DNA from: CAZEJK01 sp964512045
GTDB lineage: Bacteria; Acidobacteriota; Thermoanaerobaculia; Thermoanaerobaculales; Sulfomarinibacteraceae
DNA length: 5,032 bases
Direction: 5' to 3'
Assembly: GCA_964512045.1 (NCBI GenBank)
Contig: CAZEJK010000347.1
Location: forward strand, 1 to 5,032
Position numbers and translations under genes: made by a program. Position 1 is the stretch's first letter. The number at the start of each line of letters is the position of its first letter. This document shows positions 1 through 5,032 of the stretch, one piece after another. The notes below the pieces were generated by a model that ran no database searches, was not told where the DNA came from, and worked only from the letters and a program-made list of their open reading frames with translations.

Positions 1-1081
1 ACAGGATCGCCTGCGAGATCGTCATGTCGAGGAAGTCCTCCCAGGCCTCGGACTCCAGCTCCTTCATCTTCTTCTTGTAGGCCTTCTCATCCGGGCTCTC
101 GTCAGCGATCCGCTGAATCGCTTCCTCGGTGCGCATGTAGATCGGGCCCTTGCCCTCCATGATGTCGAGCATGCCGAGCCAGTTGCGCAGGTTGGCGGGG
201 ATCGGCTTGACGGCGCCGTACGGCTTCCAGTTCTCCAGCTCCGGACGACGCTCGACCATGTACTCGCCACCGAAGGCGTTGGTCGCGCGCGACTTGAACA
301 GGAGGAACCAGGCGCCCACGGGACCGTAAGCGTCCTTGAACCGCACCGGGATGAAACGCACTTCCTGGCACGTCATCTCGGCACCGGAGGCCAGCGTGAA
401 GTACGCCGACGAGCCGGAGTTCCACGGCGGATACCAGGCACGACCCGCACCCTCACCGGAGGAACGCGGCTTGAACACGTGCACCGCGCCGCCGAGGGCG
501 ACCATGGTGGCTCGCGCTTTGAAGATGTAGAACTTGTTCTCGCGCACGGAGAAGCCGTACGCGCCGAGGCAGTCCTCACCGTCCATGATCGGGCCGATGA
601 TGAACACGCGCTCGTAGATGTTGTCCGAGCCGAGGTGGTTCTTCGCGGCCTCGGCCACGATCACCTTGTACGACTCACCGTTGATCATGAGCTGCCAGCG
701 GCCCTCGTGGACATACCCGCCCTCGTCATCCTTCCAGATCGGCAGGCCCCACTTCTCGAACAGGTGCACGCTGGAGTCGACGTGACGTGCGATCGACGCC
801 ACGAGGTCGTCGCGGGCGACTCCCATGAGGTCGTTCTTCACGTAGTCGACGTAGTTCTTGACGGTGTTCTGACCGTCCTTGAGTCCGACATACTGGTTGA
901 TCGCGGACAGACCCATGGCCACCGCACCGGAGCGGTCCACCGCAGCCTTGTCCACCAACGTTACCTTGAGACCGTGCTCCTTTGCCCAGTGCGCAGCTTC
1001 GACTGCGGCGCCACACGCCGCCATGCCACCACCGAGGATGAGCAGGTCAGTTTCCACTTCGACGGTTGTGAAATCGGTCAT
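1..1081 (-). CDS. aprA: Adenylylsulfate (APS) reductase, alpha subunit, N-terminal part (cut by window edge)
   Basis: This is the flavin-carrying catalytic subunit of dissimilatory APS reductase, which interconverts APS with sulfite and AMP in the cytoplasm. I translated 360 residues from the ATG at 1081; the family is usually somewhat over 600 residues, so the C-terminal part lies beyond position 1. Residues 12-30 form the FAD dinucleotide-binding strand-turn-helix with a GGGMAACG core (17-24). The block RSGAVAMGLSAIN (50-62) is typical of the fumarate reductase-like flavoprotein fold. W216 and R247 lie in the WYPPWNS and RFKDAYGPVGAWF blocks. They are 31 residues apart, the same spacing as the substrate-contacting Trp234 and Arg265 of the Archaeoglobus fulgidus enzyme, so I infer they correspond. 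Only 11 bases separate the gene from the aprB stop, and they contain AGGAGG (1087-1092), so the two subunits are co-translated. The reading frame is intact throughout the visible part. Confidence 0.96.
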   Translation of the reverse strand, partial: MTDFTTVEVETDLLILGGGMAACGAAVEAAHWAKEHGLKVTLVDKAAVDRSGAVAMGLSAINQYVGLKDGQNTVKNYVDYVKNDLMGVARDDLVASIARHVDSSVHLFEKWGLPIWKDDEGGYVHEGRWQLMINGESYKVIVAEAAKNHLGSDNIYERVFIIGPIMDGEDCLGAYGFSVRENKFYIFKARATMVALGGAVHVFKPRSSGEGAGRAWYPPWNSGSSAYFTLASGAEMTCQEVRFIPVRFKDAYGPVGAWFLLFKSRATNAFGGEYMVERRPELENWKPYGAVKPIPANLRNWLGMLDIMEGKGPIYMRTEEAIQRIADESPDEKAYKKKMKELESEAWEDFLDMTISQAIL

Positions 1082-1092
1082 ACTCCCCTCCT

Positions 1093-1527
1093 CTACTTGG
1101 ACCAGACGTCTGCCAGGCCGAGCGAATCCGGCTCGGTGAACAGCACGGGACCATCGAGACCCGGTGTCGTGGAGTACCCGCCGGCGGGCTCCGCCTGACC
1201 TTCCGCAGTCGTCCGGATGGGGAACTTGAACCGCTTCACCGTGCCGTTGCGGAACTTCACGGTCCACATGATGGAGTCGGTCGAGCGCAGGGGCACCACC
1301 GACGCACCCATCGGCACGAAGTCTGCGTAACCACGTACGTCAACCGCCTGTGTCGGGCAGATCTTGACGCAGTTGTAGCACTCCCAACACATCTCCGGTT
1401 CCTGGTTATATGCCTTCATGGCCTCCTTATCGAGGACCATCAGGTCGTTCGGACAGATGAACTGGCAGGCGGTCTTATCGAGCGCCTTGCATCCGTCACA
1501 CTTCTCGACGTTCACGAAACTCGGCAT
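1093..1527 (-). CDS. aprB: Adenylylsulfate (APS) reductase, beta subunit (two-[4Fe-4S] ferredoxin-like)
   Basis: This 144-residue subunit carries electrons to or from the FAD of AprA. Two four-cysteine sets are visible: C10, C13, C21 and C25 (followed by P26), and C47, C50, C53 and C57 (followed by P58). Together they supply ligands for two [4Fe-4S] clusters, as known for the family. W48 lies between the first two cysteines of the second set (CWEC); a tryptophan at this place is implicated in electron transfer in the characterised archaeal enzyme. The segment GYADFVPMGASVVPLRSTDSIMW-type (about 71-93) and the FKFPIRTT stretch (105-112) are characteristic of AprB and separate it from generic ferredoxins. 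The C-terminal extension after about residue 110 is the tail that in known structures wraps around the alpha subunit. The start is fixed by a strong AAAGGAGGA site seven bases upstream (1535-1543). The gene order aprB-aprA is the usual one. The sequence resembles sulfur-oxidiser AprB from memory; no tree was computed. Confidence 0.97.
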   Translation of the reverse strand: MPSFVNVEKCDGCKALDKTACQFICPNDLMVLDKEAMKAYNQEPEMCWECYNCVKICPTQAVDVRGYADFVPMGASVVPLRSTDSIMWTVKFRNGTVKRFKFPIRTTAEGQAEPAGGYSTTPGLDGPVLFTEPDSLGLADVWSK

Positions 1528-1570
1528 GTAGGACTCCTCCTTTCAGGCTCCAACTACGTTCCGCCCCGAT

Positions 1571-1590
1571 CTTTGCATATTCGCGCAAAG
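1571..1590 (-). promoter_or_regulatory. Stem-loop or operator-like inverted repeat in the aprB leader
   Basis: CTTTGC (1571-1576) and GCAAAG (1585-1590) are perfect 6-bp arms around an 8-nt centre. If transcription starts near 1595, as the promoter candidate predicts, this hairpin occupies about +5 to +24 of the aprBA mRNA. It could be a 5' stabilising stem-loop or a protein-binding site just downstream of the start. No run of T follows within the leader, so an attenuator is not supported. Confidence 0.4.
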
Positions 1591-1601
1591 ACCGTGAGCC
1601 T

Positions 1602-1630
1602 CTTGTACCAAATTTCACAAGGGCTGTCAA
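1602..1630 (-). promoter_or_regulatory. Candidate sigma-70-type promoter of aprBA
   Basis: Read on the minus strand, TTGACA (1630-1625) is a perfect -35 box, followed by a 17-base spacer and TACAAG (1607-1602), which matches four of six bases of the -10 consensus. The predicted start is near 1595, giving a leader of about 68 nt before the aprB ATG. The -10 box and most of the spacer lie inside an inverted repeat, CTTGT-N10-ACAAG (1602-1621). A regulator bound there would block or reshape polymerase contact. The motifs were found by eye, but their match, spacing and position ahead of aprB agree. Confidence 0.6.
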
Positions 1631-1689
1631 CAACCCCTGTGGCCTCTCCGCCTCGTTCGATCGATCCGGCGCGTACATCATTTCACAAG
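1605..1689 (-). repeat. 17-bp direct repeat pair in the aprBA control region
   Basis: On the minus strand, CTTGTGAAATTTGGTAC (1621-1605) and CTTGTGAAATGATGTAC (1689-1673) match at 14 of 17 positions; the three differing bases are contiguous. The copies are 68 bp apart. The proximal copy lies within the promoter spacer and the edge of the -10 box; the distal copy lies about 80 bp upstream of the predicted start. This arrangement fits paired binding sites for a regulator, or a duplicated promoter segment. Only the proximal copy is also part of an inverted repeat. Confidence 0.5.
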
Positions 1690-1910
1690 CGGACCTCAGC
1701 CTACCATCGTTGAGACGAGGAGACAACCCCACCCATTTAGATGAGATTGTATCTGTGTTTCTGACCCAAGCGACTGACAGCACAACGGTTGACCTCGATC
1801 GAACACGACTGTCCGACGGTAGACCGGGATTGCCGGTCGAGGAATCTGACGAAATTCTGCGCTCGCACCGAAATCACCCCCGTCGACGGCTCCCGTACCG
1901 GCTGCACCGA

Positions 1911-1945
1911 ACACGAAAGAACCCCTTGCCCTCGCAGCAAGGGGT
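1911..1945 (-). terminator. Rho-independent-type terminator of adk
   Basis: ACCCCTTGC (1921-1929) and GCAAGGGGT (1937-1945) form a perfect 9-bp stem with a 7-nt loop. Read on the minus strand, the hairpin is followed by TCTTTCGTGT, a modest U-rich tail. On the plus strand no T run follows, so it serves the leftward gene. It begins 73 bases past the adk stop codon, and it separates adk from aprBA transcription. Confidence 0.65.
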
Positions 1946-2017
1946 CGCGCGCCGAACCATGATCGAGATGCACCAGACGGCCGCTCCGTTGAGCCCAGAC
2001 GAAACGACCCGGAGATG

Positions 2018-2677
2018 TCAGCCCTCGATCTTCTTGAGCTCCTCGAGTATCGCCACCTTCACCGCTTCGATCGGCTGCCTTCCGTCCACCTTGATGAACT
2101 GAGGCCCGTTGCCCTCTGCGGCCTTCTTGCCGTAGAAGTCTGACAGCACCTGTGTCTGGGCGTGGTACGCCTGCAGCCGCTTGCGGATCGTACCTTCCTT
2201 GTCGTCGTCTCGCTGGATCAGCGGTTCGCCGGTGAGATCGTCCTTCCCGGCCTGCTTCGGGGGGTTGAACTCGACGTGGTAGGTGCGCCCGGACTCCAGA
2301 TGCACTCGCCGGCCCGACAGCCGCCTGACGACCTCGTCGTCCGGCACGTCGATCTCGACGACGGCGTCGATCTCGACGCCAGCTTCTTGAATCGCTTCAG
2401 CCTGGGTCAACGTTCTCGGAAAGCCATCGAACAGAAAACCGTTGGCACAGTCCGGCTGCTCGATCCGCTCCTTGACGATGCCGATGATCACGTCGTCGCT
2501 GACCAGCGCCCCGGAGTCCATCGCAGCTTTTGCCTTGCGACCAAGCTCGGTGCCAGCCGCCACTGCGGCGCGCAACATGTCGCCGGTGGAGATCTGTGGA
2601 ATACCGTAGCTCTCGCAGATGTAGTACGCCTGCGTTCCCTTGCCGGCGCCTGGGGGTCCAAGAAGAATCAGTCGCAT
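2018..2677 (-). CDS. adk: Adenylate kinase, long-LID zinc-free form
   Basis: This cytoplasmic enzyme catalyses ATP + AMP = 2 ADP. The 219-residue protein starts with MRLILLGPPGAGKGTQ, the P-loop being residues 7-15 with K13. ISTGDMLR (29-36) with R36 contacts AMP, and GFLFDGFPRT (80-89) holds D84 and R88. The LID (about 122-159) carries R123 and R156, and R167 follows. All these numbers equal those of the E. coli enzyme, so no insertion or deletion occurs up to there. The LID has H126, S129, D146 and T149 instead of the four zinc-binding cysteines of Gram-positive forms, pointing to a proteobacterial-type protein. A longer frame reaches 2767, but the extra 30 residues are not adk-like, and AGGAGG sits five bases before the ATG at 2677. 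In a sulfur metaboliser the enzyme also balances the AMP used or made by APS reductase. It is divergent from the plus-strand pair. Confidence 0.97.
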   Translation of the reverse strand: MRLILLGPPGAGKGTQAYYICESYGIPQISTGDMLRAAVAAGTELGRKAKAAMDSGALVSDDVIIGIVKERIEQPDCANGFLFDGFPRTLTQAEAIQEAGVEIDAVVEIDVPDDEVVRRLSGRRVHLESGRTYHVEFNPPKQAGKDDLTGEPLIQRDDDKEGTIRKRLQAYHAQTQVLSDFYGKKAAEGNGPQFIKVDGRQPIEAVKVAILEELKKIEG

Positions 2678-2682
2678 ATGTC

Positions 2683-2688
2683 CCTCCT
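2683..2688 (-). promoter_or_regulatory. Ribosome binding site that fixes the adk start
   Basis: AGGAGG on the minus strand (2688-2683) lies five bases before the ATG at 2677-2675. This decides for the short 219-residue protein over the upstream in-frame start at 2767. Confidence 0.85.
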
Positions 2689-2697
2689 CTGCGGCGG

Positions 2698-2727
2698 ATC
2701 GTAGCCCGCCCAGGGTGGCACAAGCAA
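2698..2727 (-). promoter_or_regulatory. Possible adk promoter
   Basis: On the minus strand, TTGCTT (2727-2722), an 18-base spacer and TACGAT (2703-2698) form a partial sigma-70-type match (three and four of six bases). Transcription would begin near 2691, leaving a short leader of about 14 nt that just includes the ribosome binding site. This is a weak match read by eye. Confidence 0.3.
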
Positions 2728-2750
2728 GTCCGAGGAGACGCGAACCGCGC

Positions 2751-2779
2751 GTGAAGCGTTCCTGCACACTCGTGATACT
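2751..2779 (+). promoter_or_regulatory. Possible promoter of the membrane protein-pyrC pair, close enough for a leaderless mRNA
   Basis: GATACT (2774-2779) resembles a -10 box. Seventeen bases upstream lies GTGAAG (2751-2756), which shares only three bases with the -35 consensus. The ATG at 2788 begins nine bases after the -10 box, about where transcription should start, and no Shine-Dalgarno sequence precedes it. A leaderless transcript would explain both facts. Confidence 0.35.
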
Positions 2780-2787
2780 CTCCCGTC

Positions 2788-3582
2788 ATGCGTTCCGACC
2801 CGCCCTCCACGCTTGCAACGGCGAAGCCTGAGCCCGCACCGCACACGGACAACGACAGCGCGAGCTGGACCGGCGGATTTCAGGGCTCCATGGCCCATCT
2901 GTACCGCGGCGAGATGAACAAGATGACAGTGTGGCGGGAGCGACTCGACGTGACCTCGAACTGGGCGATCCTGCTCTCCATCGGTCTCACCACCTTCACG
3001 CTCGGCTCGGTGGAGGTTCCCCATTACACCCTGCTCCTCGGCCTGGCCCTCATTGCCATCTCCATCGTTATCGAGGGCCGGCGTTACCGTCACCTCCATC
3101 ACAGCAAGTGGCGACTCTACCTCCTCGAGCTCGGGTTCTTCTCCGAGCTGCTGGAGCCGGACGTCGCTGCCGAGGACAGGTCGTGGCGGCGCTACCTCGC
3201 TGAAGACCTGCGCCAAGCGGAGTTCCCGCTCAGCCTACTCACCGCAATCCGTGCTCGTCTCCGGCGCAACTATCTCATGCTCATCTACTTCGTGACCGCA
3301 GTCTGGCTCGTGAAGCTGTTCATCCACCCGCACAGCCCGGCCACGCTCGACGAGTTCATCCTCCGGCTCGGGGTCGGCGGTCTGATCCCACCGTGGTTCG
3401 TGGTCATCACGGCCCCGGCGTTCATTCTCACCGCCACCCTCCTCGGCTTGACCTGCCCCAGCGCCGAGGCGCTCGAGGACTGGCAGCGCTGGCGACGAAG
3501 AGGCATCCCGCGTTACGGCAATCCGCTGTGCAGTACCGATCCTGAGCCGCTCGATGGCCTCACGCAATCCAGCGGACGCTGA
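2788..3582 (+). CDS. DUF2270-type integral membrane protein, function unknown
   Basis: The 264-residue product has a polar, Pro/Ser/Thr/Asp-rich N-terminus (2-28), then the block YRGEMNKMTVWRERLDVTSNWA (39-60), which I recognise as the DUF2270 family signature. Four membrane segments are visible: about 58-75, 79-95, 162-179 and 196-221. Arg-rich stretches at 40-52, 98-109, 155-160 and in WRRRG near the C-terminus suggest that both ends face the cytoplasm. A cytoplasmic loop of some 65 residues (96-160), with EGRRYR and a helical LELGFFSELLEPD segment, separates the two hairpins. No enzyme motif or metal site is evident, and I know of no established role for the family. The start at 2788 lacks a Shine-Dalgarno sequence. 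M35 (2890) is an alternative that would keep the whole conserved domain, but its upstream CAGGG is also weak. The gene lies 15 bases before the dihydroorotase gene, probably in one operon, and is divergent from adk. Confidence 0.85.
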   Translation: MRSDPPSTLATAKPEPAPHTDNDSASWTGGFQGSMAHLYRGEMNKMTVWRERLDVTSNWAILLSIGLTTFTLGSVEVPHYTLLLGLALIAISIVIEGRRYRHLHHSKWRLYLLELGFFSELLEPDVAAEDRSWRRYLAEDLRQAEFPLSLLTAIRARLRRNYLMLIYFVTAVWLVKLFIHPHSPATLDEFILRLGVGGLIPPWFVVITAPAFILTATLLGLTCPSAEALEDWQRWRRRGIPRYGNPLCSTDPEPLDGLTQSSGR

Positions 3583-3587
3583 TCAGC

Positions 3588-3591
3588 GAGG
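3588..3591 (+). promoter_or_regulatory. Ribosome binding site that decides the pyrC-like gene start
   Basis: GAGG (3588-3591) lies six bases before the ATG at 3598 but only three before the in-frame TTG at 3595. The ATG start, giving 440 residues, is therefore preferred; the two choices differ by one residue. Confidence 0.6.
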
Positions 3592-3597
3592 TTCTTG

Positions 3598-4920
3598 ATG
3601 CTTCTCACCAACGTTGTCGACAGCGGCGGCGCCGCCATCAGCGTCCGCTTTGCCAACGCCTCGATCGCGGCTGTCGGTCCCGCTCTGCGGCCACAGCCGC
3701 ACGAGCCCGTGCTCGATGGAGGTGGTGCCGTCGTTCTGCCGGGCGCCGTGGACATGCACGTCCACGGCCGCGTACCTGGCGGCGAGCACAAGGAGGACTA
3801 CCCTCACCTCATCGCGGCCGCCCTCGCTGGCGGCGTCACGACCCTGGCAGTCATGCCCAACACCTCACCGCCGCTGGAGACCGTTCACCTGATCGACCGG
3901 CAGGTCGAGCTGGCACGTGCTATTCAGGCGGCCTTCCGTCTGCTCGTCAACGTCGGTGTCAGCGGTCGGAACTGGCGTGAGCTCGAGCGCTGCCTCCAGC
4001 ATCCGGCAGTTCGCGCGATCAAGCTGTATGAGTCGGCCACGACGGGGACCGCAGCGCTCTCGGACGATGCTTCCGTTGCCACTGTGCTGGACATCGCCGC
4101 CAGCCGCGACATCCCGGTCATGGTCCACGCTCAGGACGAGCACCGGATCGAGGCCAACCGAGCTCGCCTTGGCGGCGGCACGGTTGCCGCCGATCACAGC
4201 CGCATCCAGGACCTGGAGTGCGAGCTTGCCGCCGTGCGCCGCTACCTCGCGCTCGCCGACCGCCACGGAGCCCGCATCACCATCTGTCACGTCTCGTCTG
4301 CGGACACCTTGGACCTGCTCGCTGAGCACGCCGAGCGTCGCGGCGAGCGTCGTGTCTTTGCCGAGGCTGCACCGCACTACTGGGCGCTCGACCGGACCTG
4401 GCTGGACCGCTCCGATGGTACGCTCTATCAGATGAACCCGGCGCTCCGTGAGCCAGAGCAGAGGGCACGGATCGAGCGGTCCTTGCTCGATCCGAGCCTC
4501 GTCGACTACGTCGCCACAGACCATGCACCACATACACTGGTGGACAAGCGACAACCCTACGGAATAGCCCCCAGTGGCGTGCCCGGCGTCGAGACCTCGC
4601 TGGCTCTGCTGTGGACCTTCGGACGACGCCACGGCATGACGCTGGAACGCTTCAGCGAGCTGATCACCTCCAGGGCGAGCACGATCTACGACCTCGGCGA
4701 CAGTCAGCTCGCCCCCGGCAGTCGCGCAGATCTGATCCTCTTCGACCCCGATCGGGAATGGGTCATCCGCTCTAGCGAGGTCCGCTCCCGCTGCGGCTGG
4801 ACTCCGTACGAAGGCTGGACTGTCACGGGTCGCGTCGAGGCCACGATCCTCGGCGGAACGCCCGTCTATGTGGCGTCCGGCTCCGCAGTCGCAGCACCCT
4901 CACCCGACTCGATACCTTAG
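3598..4920 (+). CDS. pyrC: Dihydroorotase-type amidohydrolase
   Basis: The enzyme is expected to cyclise carbamoyl-aspartate to dihydroorotate, the third step of pyrimidine synthesis, in the cytoplasm. The 440-residue chain has the amidohydrolase layout: an N-terminal beta-sandwich strand, a TIM barrel from about residue 48, and a return to the sandwich at RADLILFDPDREW. The metal ligands are all present: H54 and H56 (DMHVHGR), K142 (AIKLY, the likely carboxylated lysine), H177 (VMVHAQDE), H231 (ICHVSS) and D308 (ATDHAPH). Residues 306-317 fit the dihydroorotase signature [GA][ST]DxAPHx4K. R58, N88 (MPNT) and N280 (NPALRE) are expected substrate contacts, and GVPGVETSLALL follows as in the family. 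An active enzyme is thus likely. The usual HxHxREPG reads HVHGRVPGG here, so a related cyclic amidase such as hydantoinase or allantoinase cannot be fully excluded. It follows the membrane protein gene by 15 bases. Confidence 0.9.
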   Translation: MLLTNVVDSGGAAISVRFANASIAAVGPALRPQPHEPVLDGGGAVVLPGAVDMHVHGRVPGGEHKEDYPHLIAAALAGGVTTLAVMPNTSPPLETVHLIDRQVELARAIQAAFRLLVNVGVSGRNWRELERCLQHPAVRAIKLYESATTGTAALSDDASVATVLDIAASRDIPVMVHAQDEHRIEANRARLGGGTVAADHSRIQDLECELAAVRRYLALADRHGARITICHVSSADTLDLLAEHAERRGERRVFAEAAPHYWALDRTWLDRSDGTLYQMNPALREPEQRARIERSLLDPSLVDYVATDHAPHTLVDKRQPYGIAPSGVPGVETSLALLWTFGRRHGMTLERFSELITSRASTIYDLGDSQLAPGSRADLILFDPDREWVIRSSEVRSRCGWTPYEGWTVTGRVEATILGGTPVYVASGSAVAAPSPDSIP

Positions 4921-4938
4921 CGCCTCAAAAATCCGTAT

Positions 4939-4954
4939 CTTCGAAAACTCGAAG
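4939..4954. other. Small stem-loop after pyrC-like gene
   Basis: CTTCGA (4939-4944) and TCGAAG (4949-4954) form a 6-bp stem with a 4-nt AAAC loop, starting 19 bases after the stop codon. On the plus strand no U-rich tail follows, so it is at best a weak terminator or a 3' end-protecting hairpin. On the minus strand, five T residues occur in the bases beyond it, so it could also serve a leftward gene outside the window. Confidence 0.3.
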
Positions 4955-4970
4955 CAAAGCGCCTGGGTTG

Positions 4971-4991
4971 AGTTCTTAGTTCTCAGTTCTC
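4971..4991. repeat. Heptanucleotide tandem repeat, three copies of AGTTCTY
   Basis: AGTTCTT, AGTTCTC and AGTTCTC follow each other without spacers. The tract is in the intergenic DNA after the pyrC-like gene, whose base composition is visibly lower in GC than the coding region. Short heptamer arrays of this kind occur between genes in several bacteria. No function can be read from three copies. Confidence 0.85.
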
Positions 4992-5032
4992 AATTGGTGG
5001 ATATCCCCGGAGGTCTGTAGTCCCGCCTGCTG

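Larger units (their letters stand above)
1546..2017. other. Gene-free region between adk and aprB
   Basis: No open frame here reads like a protein: those present are short, overlap on both strands, lack a convincing ribosome binding site and are unrecognisable in translation. The right end holds the adk terminator. The left third holds the aprBA promoter candidate, the direct repeats and the leader hairpin. The middle (about 1690-1915) contains one 6-bp stem-loop, GACCGG-N5-CCGGTC (1822-1838), with no T run on either side. Otherwise I see nothing that I can name. The region looks less GC-rich than the flanking genes. A small RNA or a distant regulator site is possible but unsupported. Confidence 0.6.

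Noticed and set aside
1066..1074. Third copy of TTGTGAAAT, in the opposite orientation, at the beginning of aprA
   Set aside because: It is explained by codons for Phe-Thr-Thr at residues 4-6 of AprA and lacks the GTAC half of the repeat.
479..1198. 239-residue plus-strand open frame opposite aprA and aprB
   Set aside because: It is antisense to well-recognised aprBA coding sequence. Its translation is low in recognisable motifs and typical of GC-rich shadow frames.
1620..1638. Weak AGGG/CCCCT pairing near the aprBA -35 box
   Set aside because: The four-base stem with a loop over ten bases is not stable and does not resemble a defined signal.
1656..1668. CGATCGATC palindromic run upstream of aprB
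   Set aside because: Short self-complementary GATC strings are common in GC-rich DNA, and nothing links this one to a regulator.
1710..2102. Plus-strand open frame of 130 residues across the intergenic region into adk
   Set aside because: It runs through the adk terminator hairpin and the antisense of the adk C-terminus, and the translation is Arg/Thr/Ser-rich without any motif.
2678..2767. N-terminal extension of adenylate kinase by 30 residues
   Set aside because: The extension is not adk-like, covers the likely promoter and ribosome binding site, and displaces the standard MRLILLGPPGAGKGTQ start.
3865..4632. 255-residue minus-strand open frame opposite the dihydroorotase gene
   Set aside because: It overlaps a gene with all catalytic motifs intact, has no ribosome binding site and no recognisable domain.
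4919..4964. AGCGCCT repeated at 4919-4925 and 4958-4964
   Set aside because: A 7-bp repeat whose first copy overlaps the stop codon is expected by chance; no attachment-site or transposon structure accompanies it.

Overview
This GC-rich bacterial window carries five protein genes in two divergent blocks. On the minus strand, reading right to left, are adk (adenylate kinase), then about 490 bases without a gene, then aprB and the 5' part of aprA. The last two are the beta and alpha subunits of dissimilatory adenylylsulfate (APS) reductase, and aprA runs off the left edge. On the plus strand are a four-helix membrane protein that I assign to the DUF2270 family and, 15 bases later, a dihydroorotase-type amidohydrolase (pyrC-like). 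The window ends in 112 bases of intergenic DNA with a small stem-loop and a 3 x 7-bp tandem repeat.

The aprBA pair marks an organism with dissimilatory sulfur metabolism, either oxidising sulfite to sulfate via APS or reducing sulfate. The adenylate kinase is the long-LID, zinc-free type, and its active-site residues fall at the same numbers as in the E. coli enzyme. That type, the GC-rich DNA and the AprB sequence fit a gammaproteobacterial sulfur oxidiser best. This is an inference: no sat, aprM, qmo or dsr gene lies in the window to settle the direction of the pathway.

Regulation looks well separated. adk has its own strong ribosome binding site and a rho-independent-type hairpin 73 bases past its stop codon. 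aprBA has its own promoter candidate with a perfect -35 box (TTGACA), 17-bp spacing and a TACAAG -10. An inverted repeat lies over the -10 box and most of the spacer. A 17-bp direct repeat (14 of 17 identical) has one copy inside that spacer and the other 68 bp upstream. A 20-nt stem-loop sits at the predicted start of the transcript. The plus-strand pair is probably one transcript, and its first gene may be read from a leaderless mRNA.

The genes connect partly through AMP: APS reductase consumes or releases AMP, and adenylate kinase balances AMP, ADP and ATP. Dihydroorotase belongs to pyrimidine synthesis, and its pairing with an uncharacterised membrane protein is unexplained. I see no mobile element, CRISPR array, tRNA or rRNA, and no convincing new multi-gene system. 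The least explained parts are the aprBA control region and the DUF2270-dihydroorotase pair.
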